The notes beneath the pieces were generated by a model, which did not search any database, was not told where the DNA came from, and was given only the letters and a program-made list of their open reading frames with translations. From contig DAOUXE010000056.1 of assembly GCA_030666765.1 (NCBI GenBank), positions 1 to 6,917 on the forward strand: DNA of 6,917 nt. The letters are read 5' to 3'. Origin of the DNA: Methanosarcinales archaeon (lineage in GTDB: Archaea > Halobacteriota > Methanosarcinia > Methanosarcinales > Methanogasteraceae). Below are positions 1 to 5,845 of this stretch, in pieces. Position 1 is the stretch's first letter, and every line of letters starts with the position of its first letter. Made by a program: the position numbers and the translations under genes.

Positions 1-1014
1 AAGCGCTATCACAGCCGCCATGATCCACCACTTATTCGCCAGAAGCTTCTCTGAAAACGGTACCTTCGGAGCCACAGAAACCCCGATCTGCATCGAGTCC
101 GAGATCCTGATATCACCATCCTCGTCCCTGAACCTGATACCTGTGCTCAGATCATACACCTTTGGAATCGCACTTCGGTCGGTGCTGACGCGGAAGTGAG
201 CGGTCACAGACTCACCAGGTGCAATCGTGCCGAGGCGATTCTGATTTGAAACCGCAGTAAATGGAAGCATGTCGCTTATGCGAGCGATCGCGTCTGTTGC
301 GGTCTCTTCACCGGTGTTCTTGTAGGTGATGTTTAAAAATCCAGTCCCTTCGACCTGCATCCCGGATACAACGTCGGTGACCTCAAAGTCAGACTCTTTA
401 GCAACCGCGATCATTATGGTATGGTTCTGGGTCCCGGTCGTATTCCAGTAATTGATATCCGGCTTATCAGGGGTGCCACTCACCTGCACATTCCGGATGT
501 GGTCGTAACAGGTCTCCACACGCAAGGGGTATGCTCCGGCAGGTGCATCGTCATCGATATGGATCGGAAACCGTGCCGTTCCGATTTTGCCAGCTTCGAT
601 GGACTCAATCTTCTGAACGTCTGCAATGACATCGACAGGCGAACGGTCTGCAAAGAGCACGACATTAACAAGGTCTGCGCACGATTTTTCAATCTCAACA
701 TCCAGTTCGGCTACAGCAAGTAGAACTTCGTCGTCGTAGTCCTCGTCACTGGGATCGAGATATTCATCTCCCTTGATTCCGTAGATCGCCCCATAATTTT
801 GGAGCGTTATTTCGAGTACCGCATCCTCGCCGCGATCTAACTCACGATCTCCGACAAGCGTCGCGATCAGGTATGGCTCGCCTGTGACGTCGTAGTAATT
901 CGTGGACAGCGTGTAGCTCTCTGGGATGTACTCGCTTCCGACCGCAACCGGAACCAGAGCCGCAAGCAATAAGGCGGCTGCGATGATAGTAATTATGGCA
1001 GTCTTCGTTTGCAC
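1..1014 (-). CDS. COG1361 S-layer-like secreted protein, 3' end beyond the window
   Basis: This is the last visible gene of the operon. 338 codons are present and the stop lies beyond the left edge. I chose a GTG start 12 bp after the upstream gene's stop, because it follows an AGGTGATC ribosome-binding site and opens directly into a signal peptide: basic QTK, then a hydrophobic stretch over residues 6-25 ending VAVGS. The mature part is predicted to be extracytoplasmic and beta-rich. An N-terminal domain (about 38-205) includes YYDVTGEPYL, an acidic stretch (DPSDEDYDDE, about 88-97) and DDDAPAGAYPL. A second domain (about 208-315) has the NEW3/CARDB-like pattern LNITYKNTGEETATDAIA, LGTIAPGESV and IRFRDEDGDI. 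A C-terminal membrane helix begins at KWWIMAAVIAL just before the edge. It is a clear paralogue of the next gene upstream, with matching segments along its whole length. The family is known as archaeal surface or secreted proteins. A role as partner of the neighbouring RND exporter is inferred from position only. Confidence 0.85.
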   Translation of the reverse strand, partial: MQTKTAIITIIAAALLLAALVPVAVGSEYIPESYTLSTNYYDVTGEPYLIATLVGDRELDRGEDAVLEITLQNYGAIYGIKGDEYLDPSDEDYDDEVLLAVAELDVEIEKSCADLVNVVLFADRSPVDVIADVQKIESIEAGKIGTARFPIHIDDDAPAGAYPLRVETCYDHIRNVQVSGTPDKPDINYWNTTGTQNHTIMIAVAKESDFEVTDVVSGMQVEGTGFLNITYKNTGEETATDAIARISDMLPFTAVSNQNRLGTIAPGESVTAHFRVSTDRSAIPKVYDLSTGIRFRDEDGDIRISDSMQIGVSVAPKVPFSEKLLANKWWIMAAVIAL

Positions 1015-1016
1015 CG

Positions 1017-1024
1017 GATCACCT
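1017..1024 (-). promoter_or_regulatory. Ribosome-binding site deciding the GTG start at 1014
   Basis: The minus strand reads AGGTGATC, then two bases, then GTG. It matches eight consecutive bases of the archaeal anti-Shine-Dalgarno target GGAGGTGATC. The GGTG core lies five bases before the GTG. No in-frame ATG lies nearby, so this site supports the GTG as the true start. Confidence 0.7.
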
Positions 1025-1026
1025 GC

Positions 1027-2211
1027 TCAATCGTCCGGTTCATCCGTTGTCGGGGCGTCCCTGTTCCCGGCAACGTTCACGAGATAGTACCTCACTCCAA
1101 TTGCTACGAGCACGAGAAGTATGAGCAACACAGCCGGAAGAATATATGGCTTTACCTTCGCGGATATCGGTATCAGAGGTTCTATCGTAGCGGTTGCAGT
1201 CATGGACTCTGATACTTTCAAATCTCCTGCAGCATCTTTAAACCTGATCTCGGTATCGATGCCGTACGGCTTTATCGTGGCATCGGAATCCGTATCAAGT
1301 ACGAAGGTGCCGGTCACGCTCTCGCCCGGGGCAAGTGTTCCAAGATATGCCTGATCATCGGTGCTGCTGAACGGATCGGTTACGCTGACCCGTGCCACCG
1401 CTTCGGTCGCTATCTCCTCCCCCGTATTTGTGTAGGTTATGGAAAGCGTTTTGTCATCCTCGCCTGCACGGAGATCAGATGATACGTTGGTAACCTCGAA
1501 ATCCGCCAGTTTCTCAACGGTTATGTAGAGTGTCTCTGTCTGATCGAGCGTGTCGTACCAGAGGTTCACGTCAGCTCTACTTTCAGAGACGTTTCCGCTC
1601 ACCTGCGCGTTCTTCTGGTACATGTAGCTCGTGGCAAGTACCAGCGGATAGGTGCCGGCAGGAGCATTCTCATCGATCTCAATGTTGAATCGGGCAGTCT
1701 TACGCGCCCCCTCATCCCCTTTGATCGATCCTGCCTGCTGCGGTCCCGATTTTACCTCGATCGGACTTCCCTCTGGTGCTGCGAGCACTGCAGTAATCCC
1801 GATCGCATTCACCTGCTGGAGCTCGTATCCGAGTTCCATCCTGGCGAGATCGATCTCTTCATCATCATCAGGCATGCGGTCGGATTCGAATCCGAGAACA
1901 ACTCCACGGTTGGTCAGATCAATTGTAAGCGTGACCTCGTCTCCGCGATCGAACTTTTCGTCACCGACGATCGACGCTACCAGGTTTGGCTGTCCATAGA
2001 CGTCGTAGAAGTTCTCCGAGAACGTGAACCCCTGCGAGAGGTCGTCTGGTAAGCCGGCGGCAGTTGTTGTGTGCATCGATGTCGCTGGCGATACGTTGGT
2101 AGTGGTGTGATGCCGACCTGCCCGCAGCTCGTCGGCAGGTAGTGATGCTGCAAGCGATGTGAGTGTCACGATTATTAGTAGTGCGAATAGTGTCGTTTTA
2201 GTTATGTTCAT
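1027..2211 (-). CDS. COG1361 S-layer-like membrane-anchored secreted protein
   Basis: A complete gene of 394 residues. Residues 1-24 form a signal peptide (MNITKTTLFALLIIVTLTSL, then AASLPA). A short Thr/His-rich linker follows (about 32-52, with HHTTT and MHTTTAA). Two beta-rich domains come next. The first (about 65-230) has FYDVYGQPNLVASIVGD, the acidic patch DDDEEID and ENAPAGTYPL. The second (about 235-345) has a NEW3/CARDB-like pattern: LSITYTNTGEEIATEAVA, LGTLAPGESV and IRFKDAAGDL. One helix (about 355-377, ILPAVLLILLVLVAIGV) precedes a short tail ending TTDEPDD. The predicted topology is an outside body anchored at its C-terminus. Several NxS/T sites (for example NVS and NLT) could be glycosylated in an archaeon. 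It starts 23 bp after the RND gene behind a good ribosome-binding site and is paralogous to the gene after it. Fold and location are fairly secure. A function as an exporter-associated or envelope protein is inferred. Confidence 0.9.
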   Translation of the reverse strand: MNITKTTLFALLIIVTLTSLAASLPADELRAGRHHTTTNVSPATSMHTTTAAGLPDDLSQGFTFSENFYDVYGQPNLVASIVGDEKFDRGDEVTLTIDLTNRGVVLGFESDRMPDDDEEIDLARMELGYELQQVNAIGITAVLAAPEGSPIEVKSGPQQAGSIKGDEGARKTARFNIEIDENAPAGTYPLVLATSYMYQKNAQVSGNVSESRADVNLWYDTLDQTETLYITVEKLADFEVTNVSSDLRAGEDDKTLSITYTNTGEEIATEAVARVSVTDPFSSTDDQAYLGTLAPGESVTGTFVLDTDSDATIKPYGIDTEIRFKDAAGDLKVSESMTATATIEPLIPISAKVKPYILPAVLLILLVLVAIGVRYYLVNVAGNRDAPTTDEPDD

Positions 2212-2212
2212 G

Positions 2213-2220
2213 TCATCTCC
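2213..2220 (-). promoter_or_regulatory. Ribosome-binding site of the COG1361 gene starting at 2211
   Basis: The minus strand reads GGAGATGA, then C, then ATG. GGAG lies five bases from the ATG. The site falls within the 23-bp gap after the RND stop codon, and no promoter-like element is visible in that gap, which supports cotranscription. Confidence 0.65.
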
Positions 2221-2234
2221 TTCTTTGTTTTGTT

Positions 2235-4517
2235 TTATCCCGCAATTCCTTTTCCTGTTTGGTTTGGCTGTTTCGTTCGATCAGGTTCCGGTATCTTCGC
2301 AGCATTTCGTGCCCTTCTCTTCTCCCGCACCCCATCCAGCCACACGATAAGCACCGGAAAGACAAGAAAAGTCGCCAGGAGTGCGAGCAGCACATCGATA
2401 ACAGTCAAGATTCCGAAGTTCTGGTTCAACGAGAACGGTGACGCAATCAGCGCTGAAAACCCGGCGAGCGTTGTGAGACCGGATGCCAGGATCGCAACTC
2501 CGATCTTACCGGCGGTCATTCGGATTGCATCGATCGGGGCAAGTCCGTTATCCCGCTCCTCGAAGTATCGCTCCATCATCATCACGGCATACTCGGAGCC
2601 GACGCCGAGGATCAGTGCTCCAAGCGTTGCGGTCATTGGTGTGTAGTCCATACCAAGCAAATACATCACGCCTCCTGACCAGCCAATGACAAGCCCCATC
2701 GTGAGCACGGGTATGATCGCTTTCAGCCAGTCGCGGTAGAGTAGAAAGAGTCCACCAAGGATTAGAACGAGACCCACAAGTGTCATTAGCCGTCTACCTG
2801 TCGTGAGTGCCACAATCGTCGTTGTCATCGCTACAGACTCTCCTGTGATCGTGACTGTGACGCCTGGTGGCGGATCTGTCCACTGGATATCGCCTTTTAC
2901 GAGTCTGATCAACCGATCAATTCTGGGAAGACCGAGTCCTGATATTGCATCCCCGATACCAAGGTTCAGGAGCGCTGTTGTACTCCCGTAGATGTACCGG
3001 TCTTTTGTGCTCTCAGGAATTCTTTGCATGACAGCATCCACCTGCCCGGCAGTCTTCGGAAGATCTCCATGATTCATAACCTTCATCAAACCTGCTATGC
3101 TGTCTCCACTTGAAATGTAGGGGTGTAGTTCAACCTCGTGTGCGGAAAATCTATCCATCCACTCGATCACAGCAGGATCGGTTACGTCCTCTGCTTTCAC
3201 AACTAGATTCAACTGGTCGGTGCCGCCAAGCACATTGACCATATGATTGATATCGATAAGTGCAGGCATATCAGACGGCACGAACGTCTTCACATCAGTC
3301 TCGATCCCGACTACCGTATCCGCATACAACCCTGCAACACAGAGTAACCCCGCGACACCGAGAACCAGCAGAGGATTGTTTGCAGACCAGACTGCAAGAC
3401 TGCCAAAGGCTCGCTCAACCGAGCTATCTTTCTTCCTGTCGATTGTCTGCTTGTTATTTTGTCTGCGATTCTTTCTGTCGTCCCTGCGATGTAGCGCGTA
3501 GACCGCCGTAACTCCGATGAACAGGGCAGAAAAGAAGCAGCAGACAATACCAACCAGACACAGAAGTCCGAAATCCTTGATCATCGGAACCGTTGATGTG
3601 AACAGACTCACGAAACCAAGCCCTGTGATGATCAGCGCGATCAGGACGGCAGGTGCGGTATGCCGCACCGTCTCTGAGACCGCTCTCTTTGCATCATCGA
3701 CTCTTGCGAACTCCTCTTCGATTCTGTTGTGGAACTGGATCGCATAGTCTATTCCAAGTCCTATTAAGATCGGAAAAGCAGACATCGAGACCATCGAGAG
3801 TGGTATTTTGAGAAATCCCATCGCACCGAACGTCCAGATAATTCCGATCAGGACGACCGGAAGCGGGAGGAGCTGCCACCGCGCATGTCTGAACGCGATG
3901 AAGAGCACGACCAACATTAAAAGCGCTGCGATCAGAAGGAGCGTCCCCATACCCGAGTTCATCTCCTGTTTCATGGCATTCATGAATGTCGGGTCACCGG
4001 TGACGATGACGTTATATCCTGCTGGAAAATCCGCCCACTCTACTATATCCTCGACAACCGCGAGTACATCTGCTTGTTCAGATTCACTGAGGCGTGCGGG
4101 CATCACGACATACACCGCAGCATGTCGTGTATCAGGCATCACGATCCTGCGCTGCTGTTCTGGAAGCGTATCGATGAGTGCTCTGATCGCTTGCTCATCA
4201 TCGGGGATCCGGTTGCGCCCTGCTACTCCGAGATTTGCCTGCCGCACCATACCTGCAACATCTACAATCCGTTCAACGTTCCTTGTTCCTGAAACACCGG
4301 TCTCAAGCCGGTCGATGGCACGCAAGACCTCAGGCGTAGCGACGTCACCACCCTCAACCATAACCACGATCGCGTCGGTTCCGAAGTACTGCTGGTACAG
4401 GAGGTCAAAATCCTGGTAAAGGCGAGACTCCTTCTCTACAAAAGTTTCAGTGCCTGATGCCATCTCGATCTGCTTTGCACCACTGAAGGAGACGAGGATG
4501 AGAATAACTGCAACCAC
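2235..4517 (-). CDS. RND-superfamily exporter, HAE3/MMPL type
   Basis: Coordinates give the frame from its first conventional start (GTG), 760 residues. The biological protein probably begins further upstream (see 4518-4611), because this GTG falls inside the first membrane helix and has no ribosome-binding site. The layout is the duplicated RND plan: helix 1, a large extracytoplasmic domain (about 15-188), helices 2-6 (about 190-340), a very basic cytoplasmic loop (342-368, RRDDRKNRRQ), helix 7 (381-400), a second extracytoplasmic domain (401-570), helices 8-12 (about 577-727) and a basic tail. The helix-4 motif GLGIDYAIQFHNRIEEE (Asp257-Tyr258) and the helix-10 motif GVGSEYAVMMMERYFEER (Glu642-Tyr643) correspond to the proton-relay positions known in MmpL proteins. 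The length fits the archaeal hydrophobe/amphiphile efflux-3 family. It is a proton-driven membrane exporter or lipid mover. The substrate is unknown. It lies between a TrmB regulator and two secreted COG1361 proteins, apparently in one operon. Confidence 0.93.
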   Translation of the reverse strand: MVAVILILVSFSGAKQIEMASGTETFVEKESRLYQDFDLLYQQYFGTDAIVVMVEGGDVATPEVLRAIDRLETGVSGTRNVERIVDVAGMVRQANLGVAGRNRIPDDEQAIRALIDTLPEQQRRIVMPDTRHAAVYVVMPARLSESEQADVLAVVEDIVEWADFPAGYNVIVTGDPTFMNAMKQEMNSGMGTLLLIAALLMLVVLFIAFRHARWQLLPLPVVLIGIIWTFGAMGFLKIPLSMVSMSAFPILIGLGIDYAIQFHNRIEEEFARVDDAKRAVSETVRHTAPAVLIALIITGLGFVSLFTSTVPMIKDFGLLCLVGIVCCFFSALFIGVTAVYALHRRDDRKNRRQNNKQTIDRKKDSSVERAFGSLAVWSANNPLLVLGVAGLLCVAGLYADTVVGIETDVKTFVPSDMPALIDINHMVNVLGGTDQLNLVVKAEDVTDPAVIEWMDRFSAHEVELHPYISSGDSIAGLMKVMNHGDLPKTAGQVDAVMQRIPESTKDRYIYGSTTALLNLGIGDAISGLGLPRIDRLIRLVKGDIQWTDPPPGVTVTITGESVAMTTTIVALTTGRRLMTLVGLVLILGGLFLLYRDWLKAIIPVLTMGLVIGWSGGVMYLLGMDYTPMTATLGALILGVGSEYAVMMMERYFEERDNGLAPIDAIRMTAGKIGVAILASGLTTLAGFSALIASPFSLNQNFGILTVIDVLLALLATFLVFPVLIVWLDGVREKRRARNAAKIPEPDRTKQPNQTGKGIAG

Positions 4518-4611
4518 AAGTAGCGGAATCGTATTCTTCTCGATAAATACCCCTATACGTTCGAATATGTCCTTAATCGAGATGTAAGCCGCCTCCCCCT
4601 TTCTCCTTCAT
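4518..4611 (-). other. N-terminal extension of the RND gene with an apparent one-base frameshift
   Basis: The RND frame stays open upstream of the GTG at 4517 back to the regulator's stop codon. It reads AYISIKDIFERIGVFIEKN, then TIPLLVV, which completes helix 1 and looks like a normal RND N-terminus. No ATG, GTG or TTG exists in that stretch. In another frame, an ATG at 4611-4609 overlaps the regulator's stop as ATGA. It reads MKEKGGGGLHLD and stops. If the run of five G at 4595-4599 were four, the ATG frame would join the RND frame as MKEKGEAAYISIKDIFERIG. Other options are a rare ATC or ATT start (4583 or 4577) behind the GGAGG at 4592-4596, or real inactivation. I favour a sequence error or a real indel in the G run. 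The frame relationship is seen directly; the cause is not. Confidence 0.7.
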
Positions 4612-5390
4612 ATCGCCACCGATGCATCCCATTCAGTCTCGACGAAGTGTTTGAATATCGATGCAGCCCCGACCCCTTCCGTATATATTGCCATGAGGTC
4701 ATACATGCCGGTATCAGCGTTTTCGCTCATGATCGCGATTAATACTCCCTTCCCATCAACGATCAGTATTCCACCACCCGCAGTTGCTTTATCTGCCGGA
4801 AATGCCCTTATGATTGCTCCTGGGATATCCTTTGCAATACCGTAAAGTCCTTCGCTTCGCAAGCCAGTCACTCTTACGGTAACACCCTCTTCGATTTTAT
4901 CGGCCAGCACATCCTTTATATTCTTGAAAATCGGATAGGTCTTTGCAATTTCGTGAAACGATGGATAAGACGCCGCGAAGATAATATCATTCTGTGCGCT
5001 CATGATCATCTCGATAATTTTGTCGCTTACGTTTTTTATTCCACTTATTGTCCATATCGCCTCTTCTCGCACCCCTATCTTCTGTGTTTGATAGATTTCT
5101 CCGAGTGCAACAAGTGCGTTTTCGCTTTCAGCCATAAAATTATCTTTCAGTTTTCCAAGGGCAATCTCCGGAGGAACTGCCCTGTATCTCATCGGTTTGG
5201 AAGACTGGACCTCGATTGTCCCCCGCTCTTCGAGCCTGTGGAGCGCACCGTACACAGCGGAACGCGGAATTCCGGATACCAGGTGGATGTCCGATGCGGT
5301 TCCGCTTCCGATCCTCACAAGTGCGCTGTACACCTTTGCCTCATACTCAGTGAGTCCGAGATCACGCAGGGATTCGACAGCGGTCTTCAT
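4608..5390 (-). CDS. TrmB-family transcriptional regulator
   Basis: 260 residues with an ATG start. The N-terminal winged helix-turn-helix (about 5-75) has the TrmB signature: LRDLGLTEYEAKVYSALVRI, the recognition region SGIPRSAVYGALHRLEERG, and the wing with KPMRYRAVPPEIALGKL. A helical linker (about 78-105) follows. The C-terminal effector domain (about 108-260) begins EEAIWTISGIKNVSDKIIEMI and includes a beta-rich core with GGGILIVDGKGVLIAIMSEN. This type of domain senses small molecules, often sugars, in TrmB and TrmBL proteins; in many euryarchaea the effector is unknown. It is the first gene of the operon and overlaps the next by ATGA, so it probably controls its own operon with the RND exporter. 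No Shine-Dalgarno sequence precedes the ATG, and a TATA-like element about 28 bp upstream suggests a leaderless message. The family call is firm; the ligand and target sites are not known. Confidence 0.92.
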   Translation of the reverse strand: MKTAVESLRDLGLTEYEAKVYSALVRIGSGTASDIHLVSGIPRSAVYGALHRLEERGTIEVQSSKPMRYRAVPPEIALGKLKDNFMAESENALVALGEIYQTQKIGVREEAIWTISGIKNVSDKIIEMIMSAQNDIIFAASYPSFHEIAKTYPIFKNIKDVLADKIEEGVTVRVTGLRSEGLYGIAKDIPGAIIRAFPADKATAGGGILIVDGKGVLIAIMSENADTGMYDLMAIYTEGVGAASIFKHFVETEWDASVAI

Positions 5391-5410
5391 GATATTGGCA
5401 TCTGTTGCGA

Positions 5411-5426
5411 TGGTTTAAATATGTTT
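5411..5426 (-). promoter_or_regulatory. Putative archaeal promoter of the TrmB operon (leaderless)
   Basis: The minus strand reads CGAAACATATTTAAACC across this region. The A/T core ATATTTAAA lies at 5414-5422, preceded by a purine-rich stretch that could serve as the BRE. The core centre is about 28 bp before the ATG at 5390. Archaeal transcription usually starts about 22-27 bp after the TATA centre, so the message would begin within a few bases of the ATG. That fits the absence of a ribosome-binding site. The more distant TTATAAAA at 5451-5458 is an alternative that would give a leader of roughly 40 bases. Confidence 0.5.
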
Positions 5427-5522
5427 CGATCTTGCTGACTTATACGTTGTTTTTATAATACTGACAAAAGCGATGTAAGACAACTCAAGATATCCACTTG
5501 CGTAAAATCAGCAGATCACTGC

Positions 5523-5723
5523 TCAACCACGCGATCGCTCCCACTCCTCAAGCGAAACCGAAAACTTGCGCTCAACCTCTTCCCTGTGCAGCGAGTTGTA
5601 ACCTTCATGATTGTGACTTCGAGCTGGTCAGCCGTAACAAATTGCTCGCAAGAGCGTGGTGGTAGGTACGGTCCATGCACAATCACTATCTTTGACAAAA
5701 TCGGTCGCCCTCTCTGACCGTTC
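5523..5723 (-). pseudogene. Possible remnant of a small gene, interrupted by one stop
   Basis: One minus-strand frame runs as 31 codons, a TGA at 5628-5630, then 34 codons to a TGA at 5523-5525. The first part includes ATDFVKDSDCAWTVPTTTLL, with hydrophobic patterning loosely like a PIN-domain fragment. The second includes SLHREEVERKFSVSLEEWER, which resembles the ExxYGMSxEEFE-like helices seen in some archaeal antitoxins. Both resemblances are from memory and weak. There is no start codon or ribosome-binding site in this frame at its left end. An overlapping 60-codon frame (5516-5698, TTG start) has low-complexity Arg-rich content and looks less like a protein. The stretch may be a decayed toxin-antitoxin-like gene or plain non-coding DNA. 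Confidence 0.2.
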
Positions 5724-5774
5724 TCATGGGGCGATTACGTATTTTTAAGGAGCTAGCGTTTTCTTGTCTAGGAC

Positions 5775-5805
5775 ATGGTGTGGCACCTCCACACCATATT
5801 TAAAC
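5775..5805. promoter_or_regulatory. Perfect 9-bp inverted repeat beside a TATA-like element
   Basis: ATGGTGTGG at 5775-5783 and CCACACCAT at 5789-5797 are perfect reverse complements around a 5-base centre (CACCT). The right arm abuts ATATTTAAA, so on the minus strand TTTAAATAT is followed at once by the repeat. This is where an operator between TATA box and transcription start would lie. It could also form a hairpin in RNA from the GH94-like gene, whose stop is about 50 bp away, but there is no adjacent T run to suggest a terminator. I do not recognise it as a known archaeal operator. Confidence 0.45.
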
Positions 5806-5845
5806 GAATTTTCCTATCTTTGGTAGTTCATTAAGCGACCGAATG

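Larger units (their letters stand above)
5391..5845. other. 455-bp intergenic region without a convincing intact gene
   Basis: This stretch lies between the GH94-like gene and the TrmB operon. It holds the TrmB promoter (about 5411-5426), a second possible TATA element on the minus strand (TTATAAAA, about 5451-5458), a possible remnant of a small gene (5523-5723), and a 9-bp inverted repeat next to another TATA-like element (5775-5805). Short frames on the plus strand, such as one of about 36 codons from 5607, show no recognisable motif or ribosome-binding site. No tRNA, CRISPR repeat or transposon end is visible. Confidence 0.6.

Noticed and set aside
421..723. 100-codon plus-strand frame
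   Set aside because: It lies opposite the COG1361 gene, whose frame has a signal peptide, family motifs and a ribosome-binding site. The plus-strand product has no recognisable pattern.
2213..2395. 60-codon minus-strand frame over the RND 3' end
   Set aside because: It overlaps the RND C-terminus in another frame, has Cys/Arg-rich random composition, and ends in the ribosome-binding site of the next gene.
3808..4419. 203-codon plus-strand frame
   Set aside because: It is a shadow of the RND gene. It is Ser/Thr/Ile-rich with no domain, and the opposite strand carries a well-supported family protein.
4953..5438. 161-codon plus-strand frame across the TrmB gene
   Set aside because: It is antisense to the TrmB winged helix-turn-helix and effector domain, its product is Cys/Phe-rich, and it has no ribosome-binding site or motif.
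5437..5465. Two GTCAG copies (minus strand) flanking a TATA-like stretch
   Set aside because: Five-base direct repeats 28 bp apart are expected by chance and do not form a convincing operator.
5510..5523. AGCAG-ATCA-CTGCT stem-loop, considered as a terminator
   Set aside because: It has only five base pairs and a short T stretch (GATTTTACG on the minus strand), which is too weak to call.
5516..5698. 60-codon minus-strand frame in the intergenic region
   Set aside because: It begins at TTG without a ribosome-binding site and its second half is Arg/Ser-rich. A different frame over the same bases looks more protein-like.
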